A DNA stretch of 64,000 nucleotides from Nansenia antarctica (GCA_963989245.1 OZ022342.1:11918297-11982296); one strand, 5' to 3'; counted from the stretch's first letter, positions 1-11,228 are shown. The notes: generated from the letters alone by a model not told the origin. Program-made: numbers and translations.

Positions 1-1226
1 TTACTCTTGAAACTATTCTGGAATAATATCTCAAATCAGAACACAAATATGATTTCATTCCCAGTGATTCTCATTCAAATAACAGTCACTTTGTGGAAAG
101 TATCTCTCTCGCCTGCCTTAATTTATTTTTAGTATCATTGTTTGTCATTTTGAGTAACTTCCCTTCTATTTGCTATTGGTATTACTATAGGATATGACAT
201 AATGGCACCTCATTTGTGCCCTGAGGGAAAAGCATCTTTGTTGAGCAGTAAATTCCATTTTGGGGGAAAATAAAGGTATTTGCCACTGGGGCTAGTACTG
301 CCATTTGGATAACACATAAATAAGACAAACTACAACTACATTGCAATGGCTAGCGGAACATTAACACAACCCTGTCCCACAAAAATATCCATGATAGTTG
401 TAATAAAACATGTCCTTACTTGGGTGGCAGTCAACCATTTGGATATGTACAACAATGCAATTCTCAATTATAGTTAGCATTTTTTGTCCATGGTTTATAA
501 AGCATGCATGATAAGGTTTGTCAGTGTTTAGGTTGTTTGGTATGACTGATCAATGATCTTAGACCACACAGAAGGAAAGGGATTACATCCCCTTGTAGAG
601 TGTGTAAGAAGGATCCAGTATGATTTGTAATGTAATGATATGACAGATCATGTAATTACTGTGCCACAATCGTCAGCATGACATAAGACTGATCAAAACA
701 CAATAAACAACAACAAAGAGAAACAATGTGCAGATTTACAAGTACTTTTCTACAAACAGACATTTCATTTGGTCTCGGCAGACTGAAGCAGTAAAGGGAA
801 TTACAAACTTGCTACACAATTAAACACATTTATCTGACAAGGAATCAAGGGCAACCCACTGCTTAATATCCCCCTGCATCCAACTAGCTACTGACTTGGG
901 CATAATCACACAGAACTGCCCTGTGTAATAATAGGCTTAATATTCTGCCATGATCGTTGACATTTCTATAGGATACTTACTGAACATAAATCATGTTGGT
1001 ACATGGGCCACGTCTGCCTATTGTTTAGTGAATTATGATTGTATGTTCAAACAAACAGCAATTGTGTTTGTTTTACAAGATTAAGCAAGACACAACAGAG
1101 TGATTTCCTGCTGACAGACATGAAAATCCACAGAATTAGAATCTGCCAAAACTGCCCACCCTTGAGGCACACTCACATTGGCAGGAGCCAATATTACTAT
1201 TATGCCCTATTCGCATGAGACTCCTA
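1..1226. other. Unique AT-rich DNA, nothing recognised
   Basis: I see no gene, repeat family or splice-supported exon here. The sequence is AT-rich with stop codons in all frames. Confidence 0.5.
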
Positions 1227-2067
1227 TTATGTGGTGACCTCCGTAATGTGTAAATTACCTACCCTATTTCGCTGATTCTGGAGGTCCTGTGATAATAGTA
1301 GTCCAGCCATTGCCCTTGTTGTTCATGAAGCAGGAAGTTACACAGAGCCATTACATCATATCAAAAGTCTAATGTTGATACACCATGGGAATATGGTCAG
1401 CAGAATGTTGAACTTTTACGTACATCTAGACTTGATGAGGGCCTAGGGCTATAGACAGTTACTTTAACCACAGACAATGCAGTGGTTATTTCAAGATGGC
1501 TTGACCCTTTTTAATAAGGAGCAGCCAGTATTGTCTCGAACCCGCAACCTTCGCATTATTAGCACGATGCTTTAACCAACTAAGCTAATCAGCCTTGCAT
1601 TGTATGTCCGATCATAGCAATACAAGTCCTAAACTAAAGAAATGGGGTAATTCTGCTCAGTCATTGAACCTGCTACAACAGAAACGTGGACAGTTGCATG
1701 CGTGGATGCAGAATGAATAAGCCCTCCCATCTGTTTCTGCAACTTGAAATGTATCAATTGACCTTGTCGTTTATATCTTTGAGTCTGGGTTTGTCCAATG
1801 TCCATTGTCGTATTGCTATTGTATGCATGTACTACTATTATCAATGTTTCTATTACATTACCAGGCTATAAAGCTGAGTGAATATGTTTTTAATCATCCA
1901 AAAAGCATTGAAACCTATAATTTCAGGCACTTGGTGTTTACATGCGTGGATCCGTGATATCCAGGGGAATGTCAGCAAAACACAGACCTCACATATCCCG
2001 TCCGAATGCGCCACACGAAACACAAACATCGGGGGGTAATTTCTAAATGACAGAGGTCACCACATAA
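1227..2067. mobile_element. Probable DNA transposon remnant with inverted arms
   Basis: Two 33-bp arms, 1227-1259 and 2035-2067, are inverted copies of each other: 28 of 33 positions match and the outer 15 are identical (core TTATGTGGTGACCTC). About 840 bp separate them, with no transposase visible. A second, weaker inverted match (cCGTCCGAATGCG at 1998-2010 against TATTCGCATGAG near 1209-1220) suggests the true ends lie slightly outside the arms. I could not define a target duplication, so the superfamily is open. A tRNA-like SINE fragment lies inside. Confidence 0.45.
1523..1594 (-). repeat. tRNA-Ile-like fragment (SINE head or tRNA pseudogene)
   Basis: On the minus strand this reads like a degenerate tRNA-Ile with AAT in the anticodon loop (CTAATAA). 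The D-arm region TTAGCTTAGTTGG resembles the A box, and GGTTGCGGGTTCGAGAC resembles the B box. The T stem and acceptor stem do not pair well (after GTTCGA the sequence is GACAATA instead of a complementary strand), so it is not a working tRNA gene. It could be the 5' head of a SINE. The motif GTCTCGAACC also occurs at 46047 and 46531. Confidence 0.5.
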
Positions 2068-2794
2068 CTCTAATCCCGTCCACACAGGGCTCGAGTTTAT
2101 TTGAATTATGTTGATGGTGAAGTCTGTAAGCAGGAAGTCACCAGATTCGGTATAATGATGGCATCTTTCTGAGTACCAATTGAGGGAGCCATGCTTTCAA
2201 TGCAAGATTATCTCAGATTCAGCTTTGCATCACTCTCTTTTCACTTATATACGAATGTATATTGATTTAATGTAAATTACACTTTAGTAGACAACTTCAT
2301 GGCTTACTCATAATGTCCTGGTAATATCTTCTTGCTGAAGTGCCTTTGAACGATGCAAACCCTCTGCTATTTTTTTCTCGCTTTCCAGCTTTCAAGTTCA
2401 TTAACTGTGGTATCTCCCTGGGAGCGGGTGCAATAATCATCTTCATGTTTTATTCCTCATTTCAGTGGATTTGCTTGAGGTCGGCTTGTGAAGTCCAACA
2501 AGTGGTCACTCTGGGTCTTCCTGATCCATTTTAAAGTAAATTAGTCTAAAATGGCCATTATCATTCATGGGGATAAGAAGTCATTTCAAACACAACCCAC
2601 AGGCACAGTGTTACTGTATAAAAGATTGCAGAGAGACCAGTGTTGTGAGTATGAAATTATAAAAAAGGACATCATCCGAATAACCTTTGGAGTATGTTCC
2701 ACCTCAGTTAATAATTACATTATATAATTTGTGACTAAGTAAACAACTGATGTATAGCTTACGTACTGTAAGTATTGCTGATATCATGGAATGT
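2068..2794. other. Unique DNA, nothing recognised
   Basis: No gene or repeat recognised. Short open frames (for example 2340-2534) have no family signature or splice context. Confidence 0.5.
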
Positions 2795-2802
2795 CATCTC
2801 AT

Positions 2803-3757
2803 TAGGGGTGTAACGGTACACAAACAATTCGGTTCGGTACGTACCACATTTTTAAAGTCACGGTTTGGTTCGGTTTCAGGTTTTTTCATTATTATTATTA
2901 GACAATAGTTTACACTGTGTTTGAACTGTACTGTGCTTGTGTATAATAAAGCTACATTTGTGATGTAGTGCACAGTCACTGTTAAATAACTCGGTGGCCC
3001 TAGATGTCCGCCCATCGGTCGTGAGAGCGATAGCAGGTGTCTTGGATAAGTCAGGGACAACTGTAGTCTGTAGTTTATAAAGGACTTGTATGATTTGCTG
3101 GTTGAAATGCGGATGAGAGGGAACTAACTAAATGGAGTATGGTCCGCTGCTATAAAAACACCTATGGTGTTTGTTATTGCTTTGGCCCGGTCTGAATTGT
3201 TAGTGAGAGGCTGCCTGGGTTTGCACTTCACTGTTTTTGTCTCGTACCTGTGATGCCACCTGTCTTTGTCGGTAGATAACTGAGGGTGCATTCACCCCTA
3301 GCTTGTTGGTCAGAATCAGGGAGAATTTCCTCCCTAATTCGGTTCATTTGGGCATATGTGAACACAGCAATCGCAATCTGCTCCGGAGCAAATCAACCGG
3401 ACCGAGTCCACCTAGAGAGGGTGGCTATCACTCCATGGATCGATTCGTTTGCAGTGAGTGAACGCACGTTACCCACACACCGAATCAACTCAATTGCTGT
3501 ACCCTGCACTGTCGAAAACTTCAACACACAATCAACTTTTGACTGTCAAACACACTATATAATATTCTATATTCTATATTCTATATATTATAAATAAATA
3601 AATAAATGTGTGCGCATGCATACTTGGCTGAGATTACTTCAACACACAAAAAACGTCTGCACATGCAGTGGGTAAAAGAACGCTGTATTTGTATTCTGTA
3701 ACAGAAGGACCTGTACAAAAAATGTTCAGTTCGAATACGTGTACCGTTACACCCCGA
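2803..3757. mobile_element. Non-autonomous hAT element (MITE) with TIRs and 8-bp TSD
   Basis: The element begins TAGGGGTGTAACGGTACAC and ends with the inverted copy GTGTACCGTTACACCCCGA, a 19-bp terminal inverted repeat with one mismatch. It is flanked by a perfect 8-bp target duplication, CATCTCAT, at 2795-2802 and 3758-3765. An 8-bp duplication with TIRs of this kind is the hallmark of the hAT superfamily. On the minus strand the interior (about 3200 down to 3000) matches the hAT transposase relic at 56520-56820, including a remnant of the TTDG(W/R)T motif region, but with an internal deletion. It is therefore an internally deleted derivative that would need transposase supplied in trans. 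A short TTCTATA(T) tandem lies at 3562-3590, followed by AATA repeats. Confidence 0.88.
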
Positions 3758-3765
3758 CATCTCAT

Positions 3766-3879
3766 GCACTATAGTTTCACATTTGGCTTTGAACCAAGGG
3801 ATCAGAAATAGTAGGGTCAGAAATTACAGAATGGATTTTTACATTTACATTTACAGACATTTCTCCAGGTTGTTCTCTC
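3766..3879. other. Short spacer with TTTACA repeats
   Basis: 3839-3856 carries ACATTTACATTTACAGACATTT, resembling the tail end of the SINEs that contain TTTAGCAGACG. It is too short to classify. Confidence 0.3.
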
Positions 3880-4260
3880 TCCGAGGCACTCCAAATTAAA
3901 GTTTGCCTGGCAACAAATGGATTCATCAGGAAAGCTTACAGGAACATTCAAGGGTTTAAAGAGTGAATAATGACACAGCAAGGAGTGTAAGTGGATTTTC
4001 TGCCTGCTCCATTGCAACTCCCCTGCATGGCACTCACATCAGAGGCCCCATTTGAAGTGTTTAGTCTTGAAAACATTAATCCCTGTAATTTCAGGTTTGG
4101 TGTTTCTCGGCTGTCAGGTGCATCAGGGCCGCATTGGAGAAGCACTAAAACAGTGAGGAAGCTTTGCTTCGTCCGCAGATAATTAGAATGCCATGTGTTC
4201 ATCCCTACAAGGTAAAACAGCACTTGTTAAATGAAGGGCTGTCACACTTTAATTGTCTCC
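3880..4260. other. Candidate conserved non-coding element
   Basis: High-complexity, repeat-free sequence of balanced composition, with overlapping open frames on both strands (minus 3948-4223, plus 3991-4182). There is no credible exon structure. Homeodomain-like core ATAATTAGA occurs near 4180. It resembles vertebrate conserved non-coding elements, but this is judged by texture only. Confidence 0.3.
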
Positions 4261-5335
4261 ACTGAGACTGAGAGAGAGAAAGAGGAGGGTGAGGGGGGAT
4301 TCTACAAACACATGGTAAATCAGAGAAAAGCAGGCTGAAAAAGTACTGCAACTGCTGACATGCGTCGTTTCCTTTGAAATGTGATCATGTCTTGGGTTTG
4401 TTAGTGAGAGGGGTTATAGATTTGGGTCACTAACGCATATGCATGAGCATAGATAAACAGGGCACAGTGATAAGTGTGCATACCACCATGTCAGTGGACA
4501 TACCACCTGGTGCTTCATGGATGTGAGTGCTGTCCTTCATCCTTCACGTGGCGGCACTATTCCCTGACTGTTTGCAAACATGAATAAAAACAAGTCGTCT
4601 TTGTGTATCTCCACAAAGCCCAGGGCCATACACAGAGCCAGAAACATCCAACAAGGATGGTTAAAGAGTGCACACAATGAAGGATTGTAACACCTCAGCT
4701 GCATGAATGTCTTCATTCTTCCTGTGGGAAGTTTAAAAAAAATGAACCTTTCCTCACCACCTGGGTCTACCTTGAGCTGTCTGAAAAGAAGTGATTACCT
4801 TCTCAAAGTGCTCCACCAAAAGCCTTGGGGATTTGATCATCAATTAATCACAGCATCCAAAAAGGTGCCATTCATCAAAAGCTAATGGTTCTCTCAGTAA
4901 TGAATAATTTGCTCAGAAAAAGAGACTCTTGAAAGTAGATAATTTATCGGACATGCCAATGACCTCAGGATCCATGCAGTATCAAACAACATGTATGCCA
5001 CGTAGGTAAACACTGATATAGGAAGATACATGTATAAGGTTGTGAGGTTAATTATATGAGCTTATATGACTTGTCAGTGAATAAGTACAACTGGTGCACG
5101 TGGCTAAATTCCCCTGGCCTCAAGTCAGAGTGGGGATATTTACTCCATAAGGCTATACTCATGCTTGGAAGTATCACACTAACCTGGAGGAAAACTCTCT
5201 TAGGGGAATATTGTAGTTTTCTGCAATGATAGCTATCTCTACCCTCTCCAGTCTGATAGATCCATAAAACTGTCTGTGGCAGGTTAGGGTCTTATTTCCT
5301 ATCTTTAGTCTACAGCTTTTCTTTGAATTCATTAC
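4261..5335. other. Unique DNA, nothing recognised
   Basis: A purine-rich stretch (GAGAGAGAAAGAGGAGG) lies at 4270-4295. I see nothing else to annotate. Confidence 0.5.
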
Positions 5336-5339
5336 ATTA

Positions 5340-6110
5340 CATCAAAATAGTTGGCATCCGTGTTACTTTGCATACATTCACCTCAGAATTGTTCATTTCT
5401 CCAAGACAAACCCATATAAATATAATGAAAAAATCATTAAATTATCAAATGTCCAAAATTAGCACTCAAATTAGTCTAATATTTGGTTGACAATCCTTTG
5501 CATACAATAACTGGCTGAAGTCTGCGACCCATTGACCCAACCAGATGCTGGGTCAATCTTGGTCATGCTCTGAAAGGCCTGTTTACTGCAGCCATCGTCA
5601 GTTGTTGTTTGTTTTGAGGTATGTTTGCCTAAAATCTTAATTAATTGGGTGGATTTAAATCTGAATATTGACTTGGCAAGACCTTTCCAATCCTTAATTG
5701 CTATGGCAGAATGTTTTGGGCCATTGTCTTACTGCCTGATGAAGCGCCATGAACTGAAACGTGACCATCCCTTTTGAGGACCTTGCAGTGAGGTGTCTGG
5801 AGTTTGGCTGGTGACATAATTCAGCAGATGGTCTCGAACACATTGATGCCTACCTCTCAGAGAGTCTTCCTGATCTGTGGGACAGTTGTTTTGGAGGTTT
5901 TCTTAATTATGGTTGGTGAGCATTCTTCGGTTATCCACTGTGTATGTGTTCCTTGAGCTCACCAGTGCCTTTTTTCTTTTTAGTAATGTTACAAACAGTT
6001 GATTTGAACAAGCCTATGGTTTTGACTATGTGTCTGATAATAATGACTGCCTTGACTTTCATTGAAACCTCTTTGGTCGTTGATGTTGACAGATGCCAAT
6101 AGCAAACACC
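5340..6110 (-). pseudogene. Tc1/mariner transposase relic
   Basis: Read on the minus strand, the right part (about 6090-5940) gives the N-terminal helix-turn-helix region of a Tc1-type transposase, with KSTVCNI followed by KKKGTGEL. Further along (5760-5730) is the second-aspartate region with DNGPKH after a stop, and then LPSQYSDLNPPN at about 5680-5645. In Tc1 enzymes the last motif is usually PDLNPIE, whose glutamate is the third catalytic residue; here that position is N. The part between the DNA-binding domain and DNGPKH is shortened and crossed by stops and frameshifts. No TIRs are seen at either side. It is a long-dead copy, not a gene. Confidence 0.75.
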
Positions 6111-6139
6111 AAAGGCAAATGCAAAGCCTAGAATCAATA

Positions 6140-6428
6140 CTAGGCATAGACAGCTCTCTTATGCCTGCACTAATGATGTGACGGAATACACATGACTTAC
6201 ACATGTTATGCCAATTGTTCCATTTCTTTTGGGTTCTTTGGGGTACACTCTCATAAGTAGAGGGGCAGTGCTTTGCTGGCCCCTCAGCTGATTGACCAGA
6301 TCCCTCTTCATGGGAGGGGGTGGCAGTGGTTTTGCTTTCATCAGGCCTACCTCCTCCTCTCCCCTGCATCTAGCGTGCTATCTAGCGGGAGCCTCAAAGG
6401 GATTTCTTGAGAGAGAGAGAGAGAGAGC
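6140..6428. other. No gene; GA microsatellite at right edge
   Basis: Open frames on the minus strand (5989-6369) run out of the Tc1 relic and show no family signature. A (GA)n run of about nine units lies at 6409-6427. Confidence 0.45.
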
Positions 6429-6429
6429 A

Positions 6430-6617
6430 GGTGCAACTGTCTCTCCATCAAAATATGAAACAGTGAGATAGACCAATTATTGTAGGAAAACAATTGTTAA
6501 TAATTATTATTTCGTACTCATGCTACACGAAAATAAATTCTTAAATCAAGTTGTTCTTTTGTTTTGTTCTTTTCAGTCGTGCAACCACCAGTAACCGCCT
6601 TACCGTCACAGCCCTAG
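6430..6617. mobile_element. Right end of a hAT-like element (tentative)
   Basis: The sequence ending CCGCCTTACCGTCACAGCCCTA at 6616 is, in reverse, TAGGGCTGTGACGG, a terminus seen on fish hAT-like elements. I did not find the matching left end in this window, so the element is truncated or the call is wrong. Confidence 0.3.
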
Positions 6618-6925
6618 TTTCTTGTGAATCTATTCAAGGTCACATTTACATTTAATAAAACAGCCATGGTGCAGGTTCATGTGCAATGCTGCATCTACTA
6701 ATTTATTGTGTGTCAAAATACATGAAATATGTATGTAAACATGTCAAGACATAAGACGTAAACATTTCGAGTATAATACATTTAGAGGCCATAGAGGCCT
6801 CATAGTGAGTTTACTATGTCACTTTCCAAGCTCTGCTCTATACTAGGTAGGGATGTGCATAACTCAAAATTGTCATGGTCGATTAATGACTGGGTGGTAT
6901 GAACGAGGCTATTAGGCTAACATAA
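6618..6925. other. No gene recognised
   Basis: Contains a short direct repeat, GAGGCCATAGAGGCC, near 6785-6799. Nothing else is recognised. Confidence 0.45.
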
Positions 6926-6926
6926 C

Positions 6927-6964
<38 letters not shown>

Positions 6965-7264
6965 ATTAGTATACACTTATATAGCGCTTTTCTAGACACT
7001 CAAAGAAGCTTTACAAACTAAAAAGATCGAGTAGTAAAATAAAAAGAAACACGAAAATAAATAAAATAAAGTATAGGGGTCTAATTAATTTTTAGATTAA
7101 TAAATCTAAATCTAAGTGCCTTTGTAGGACAATCTACTCTGTATACTGCAAGTATATCTAGATTTCGTGCGGAGAAAACAAGCAACGCCAGCGTCCTCTC
7201 TCGACCGGCATTTTTTGAAAAGTGAAAAGTCTTACGAGTATGATCAATGTAATGTTAGCTAGCT
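6926..7264 (-). repeat. Repeat unit ending in an L2-type LINE tail
   Basis: On the minus strand this unit runs from TAACATTACATTGATCATACTCG to a tail with TTTGAGTGTCTAGAAAAGCGC, TATATAA and then (ATT)n (6926-6963 as AAT on plus). The same unit in the other orientation is at 55846-56217. The tail matches those of the L2-type LINEs at 10914-11227 and 18671-19430, while the upstream half (about 180 bp) has no LINE coding similarity. It may be a SINE-like passenger or a fused LINE tail. Confidence 0.7.
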
Positions 7265-8945
7265 ACCTCTAATGGATTTGGCTGGGCATAAATTAAGTAA
7301 TTTGAGGTGGTAAACACAGTCTGGCTATCTTATCGGTCTGGTTAACTCATCTGTGTAGTTCTGAGTTTCTCTCCAGAGCCATAGACAGATGCGATATTAG
7401 CATATCGCTAATACCCTGCGGTTAGAGCGGCGCACACATTTTGTATAGCTGTCGAGCCATTTCCAATTACAACGTTTGCCAGTGGTCTAGCTATAGCCTG
7501 CCCGAAATCAAAACGGCCAAATACACAAAGAAAATAGGATTATGGAATGTAATTTGTCCGTGGTAATAGCTACTTGGGTCCGTTTTGGCTAAAGCATTGC
7601 AAACGGACTCTGAGCATTCAGCATGCAACTATTCGACATGCGAGGTGCTGGTTTTTCAAAATGGAACCGTGTGCTCATATCGGCAGCATGTTTAGCCACC
7701 ATGTTGGCAATTAGGGCAGTCGTTTTTTTAGTTGTGAGTTCTGTCACACGCCATGGTTCCTCACCTTCTCAATTATCTTCCTTTTCTGCTTAAATTCAAA
7801 ACCCGAAAAACTTAAACTTAAAAAAACTTAAAAACTTAAAAAGTAAAATTTCGGAGAGAGTATACTTTCCAATGTTAGTATCATAGAGAGAGACTGAGGG
7901 GAGAGAGAGATGGACAGAGAAATATCGGTCTTATGGATTCTTGTGCATAGGGCAGGGCTTTTCTTTTCATTGATTAGAAAGAAATTAATTCATAGGGGGC
8001 AACCCTTTTCCCGTCTATCTCTTCTATATACGATCCCACTCTCTTTCGTTCTGTGAGCGAATGGCGCATGTCTTTCACCTGTTCGGTATGCTGTATTACT
8101 GGTGGTGATTTGCGGGAATATTAAATTATTGGGTCGCTATAGCCTACATTATGCATGCGCGCAACATGTGGAGCTGTGCACATTCGTTGACTGTGCCGTG
8201 CGCGAATAATTACACAGGTTTCCATTTTTACAAACCAACCTGTGTGTCTTATCGTCATTGTTATGATATAATATGTTTGTGATTATGACATGTATATTTG
8301 AATAGCAAGTGGCGGTTGACAGACTGAGTTTTGCGAGAAGATCATTTGATAAGAAATGCCCGATATGGATAAGTCCGATCGCAATAGGATTTACTGTAAG
8401 ATCCTTAACCTACACTGCCAAGTAGAGGAGGGCTGTGGAGCTGATGGAGTGTGTTGCCTAGGCAGCAGCTCTGTAAATCCTGTCGTAGATGGCAGCATTG
8501 AAACTCTCAACTTTTTTTAAGCCTAAAGGTAGGTAGCTAGGTTCTATCGGAACATTGCAGACAGGCTTGGGAATAAGCAAGTGAAGAGTGAAAACAATGA
8601 AATGGGCGCACATTGCATTAAAGGCCGGGCTGGGGTCAACCATGCACATTGCTCCCAGCCTGTTCTAGCCATGATTGAATAGGGTTTCAGCAAATAGGGT
8701 TCCAGGCATGATTGGAGTGATTAACCCATAATAAGACATCAAACAGAAAAATAACTCACATTTGTAAAAAAAAATAACATACAAAGTCCCTCTGCTCCTC
8801 TGCATATTGGACTGCCCTTCCCAGCTACATTCATTCTCGTGAAAGGTGCAATAGGGAATGTGCATTGTGATGCAACAGCAGGCAGGAAAAAATAATACAG
8901 CCCTCCCCCTCTCCCATGTGAATGTATTAATTCTTTAGCCTAGAC
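7265..8945. other. Probably unique DNA, nothing recognised
   Basis: Includes A-rich runs at 7800-7850 and GA-rich sequence at 7855-7920. I recognise no coding exon. Confidence 0.45.
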
Positions 8946-9096
8946 TTATCTTCCCTTCCTCTGCTGGTGGCCCTTGGGTTTGCCGTCGCTGGATTCGCTG
9001 AAGCCCAGGCCCAGCCTCAGTGCACCTGACTCCACTTCCTCTCCCCAAAGACCGGCACCGAATCCCCTGCTTGTCATTGGTAAACATGCCGACGTG
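8946..9096 (-). other. Exon-like open frame, weak candidate for a 3'-terminal exon
   Basis: The minus strand is open from a splice-acceptor-like site (pyrimidine-rich CCCCTTCCCCCC upstream, then GGTATGGAGTACAG, at about 9097-9122) to a TAA at 8946-8948. It is more GC-rich than its surroundings. The predicted end is rich in G, E, K and R (…SDGKPKGHQQRKGR). I recognise no family, and the frame stays open upstream of the acceptor to 9197, so chance is possible. Confidence 0.2.
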
Positions 9097-9197
9097 CTGT
9101 ACTCCATACCAAGGGGGGAAGGGGACTCAGTAAAGGGGAAAACTAAGAGACACCAAAATCTGCATAATTCTCCATAACATGAAACCCCATTCCACAA

Positions 9198-9690
9198 AAG
9201 AAGGAAAACAAAATGCAGCGGTTATCTTGACAAAAGAAACATCTGGTATAATATATGGTTATATCTATGGCTGTTTGGTAGGACATAATATCATAATATT
9301 TACATCCAATAATAACAACTTCTTGAACAGTTTGGAACCTCTGCATATATTGCCTTACTCATTACTGGATACAGGGGAGAGCAGAGCTTGTACACGGTGG
9401 TCATTAAATGAACCCTTTTTGATTTATTGGAGACAAAAGGGCTAAAGGATTAAGATATAATTTAGTGAGGGGGGGATATTTACGATTTGGTTGTACCTAC
9501 AGTTATTATAAATCCATTGACCGCTACTGTGTCACATACCCTCAGAAAAACCCAGCCAATGCATTTTAAAAACATTTTTAAATGGCCCATGCTCAATAAG
9601 CATATTGATTAATAGGCTGTCTTTGACTCTGGGGTAGAGGGGTGGGGTAGGGTGGGGAAATCCTGATGAAATTACATTGTGGATTGATTG
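9198..9690. other. No gene recognised
   Basis: Contains a G-rich GGGGTAGAGGGGTGGGGTAGGG run near 9631-9657. Nothing else is recognised. Confidence 0.45.
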
Positions 9691-10010
9691 ATCACTGCGG
9701 CTCCATGTTGCATCGGAGGATACAGGTTAAACTGATGTATCAAGATTAGTGTCAGAGGTGGAGCTGAAGGACAATCCGGCCATTGTCAGGGGACATGACC
9801 TTCTCAACATTTCTAGAATGTCTCCCTCTGTACCCTCCACTTGGGCCGTGGTCCATGTCGGTGAATCAAGAGCTGACTGTCAGTCCCTGGGTGGCATTTT
9901 TCATTGGCATGTAAAGCGATGAGTGTATTCATTAGTGTAGCTCTATGTATTCTTTTTGGAGAGCCTGCATAATGAATAATGAATAATGATTCAAAAGGAA
10001 CTGACCACAC
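9690..10010. other. Candidate conserved non-coding element
   Basis: Repeat-free, high-complexity sequence with clustered homeodomain-type cores (ATTCATTAG, TAATGAATAATGAATAATG at about 9920-9990). There is no supported exon. The call rests on texture only. Confidence 0.28.
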
Positions 10011-10787
10011 ATACGTGCACAGTTTGCGCCAAAATGATTCAAATCTCCAGGAGAGCTATGTAGGTGGATTTTAGAGCAACCGCTGAGTAAAGGCATTCTC
10101 AGCCTACACCTATGTTGAAGAGAACTTAATGATTAGAGATAGCACAATCTGCTGATTCCGGCTGCTCTTTTTGTGGGTAGAAGATGTCACTAAGCATCTG
10201 TTAAAATGTCAAGTTTTATTTGCCAAGAAACAAGTACAAGTACAGTTGGAACTGAGGGAGCACAACTGAGAACGTACAACAGACTATCCGCAGGTAAGCA
10301 TGCAAGGTCTGTGAATTGACTATCAATAGCTAATGTATCATGACACTGTTCAAAATGCTGTATGTATGCCCAACTGTTCTTCTTATTCAACAAAATATTG
10401 CCAGAGAGTGTGGTGTACTTCAATGAGCACTCGGCTCTATTGAGTTAGGCTGTTTATGATGCTCACGTTATTACCTGGGCTAATTAGCCAGCTTAAGTCT
10501 CTGGCTTTCTAACACTACATTGTATAAGTGACTAGTGACACAGCAAATACACAGCAAACAGACAAAAGTGGCTGGGGTTCAAGAGGATCCACTGTGCCTT
10601 TCTCCTGCAGCTACGAACAGACAGTCATGTCATGGAGTCTGGTGGGGTGGGGGGGCATCAAAGCTGCGACAGAAGGAAGATAGTACGTTCAAATACTACC
10701 CACAGTTACTGGAACTACATATTCATAAAGTACTACCATACCATGGTCGTCAAATAAAATAGCTAATACATGACAATGATAATTACC
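10011..10787. other. No gene recognised
   Basis: A consensus-like donor (CAG/GTAAGC) occurs at 10292, but no upstream coding exon supports it. CNAGTACAAGTACAG direct repeats lie at 10228-10245. Confidence 0.4.
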
Positions 10788-10895
10788 TTAGTGCTGGTAA
10801 ATAGGCATGTTTCTCCAACTCCATAGTTGTTGAAGAAAAGGTAGTTGATGACTGCATTGCTGCCCTTGATGAGGATCAGCATGGAAGTGGACACA
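10788..10895 (-). other. Exon-like open frame truncated by an L2 insertion (weak)
   Basis: The minus strand reads MLILIKGSNAVINYLFF… and ends at TCTACTAAG-like sequence followed by GTAATT, a possible donor, at about 10782. The upstream side runs into a CATA repeat and then the L2 end at 10914. I recognise no protein family. It may be chance. Confidence 0.15.
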
Positions 10896-10913
10896 TACAT
10901 ACATACACCACCA

Positions 10914-11194
10914 GGACCTGGGTGATAGGGCCTTTTCAGCCGCAGCCCCGTCCCTCTGGAACACCCTCCCCAACCACATCAGACAGGCCAACACCCTGCC
11001 AACATTTAAAACCCATCTCTACAAGCTTGCCTTCACCAGTTAACCCTCTCCCCCTTCCCATGTGTCCCCAGCACTACCTTAATTAGGCCCCTATACTTTC
11101 TTTTTATTTTTTTTATTTTTTTATTATTACTACTCTATCTTCTCAGTTTGTAAAGCGTCTTTGAGTGCCTAGAAAAGCGCTATATAAATCGAAT

Positions 11195-11227
<33 letters not shown>
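10914..11227 (+). mobile_element. L2-type LINE, 3' end
   Basis: From 10921 the plus strand encodes the last 40 residues of an L2-type reverse-transcriptase ORF (GDRAFSAAAPSLWNTLPNHI…), ending with TAA at 11041-11043. The 3' UTR carries TTTGAGTGCCTAGAAAAGCGC, TATATAAATC and an (ATT)n tail to 11227, the conserved stem-loop tail of this LINE type. The copy is heavily 5' truncated, as is usual after target-primed reverse transcription. It shares its tail with 6926-7264, 18671-19430 and 55846-56217. Confidence 0.85.

Positions 11228-11228
<1 letters not shown>

Noticed and set aside
1523..1594. Functional tRNA-Ile gene
   Set aside because: T stem and acceptor stem do not pair; more likely a SINE head or pseudogene.
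10221..10300. Exon ending at the CAG/GTAAGC donor at 10292
   Set aside because: No acceptor or coding family upstream; the sequence contains local AGTACA repeats.
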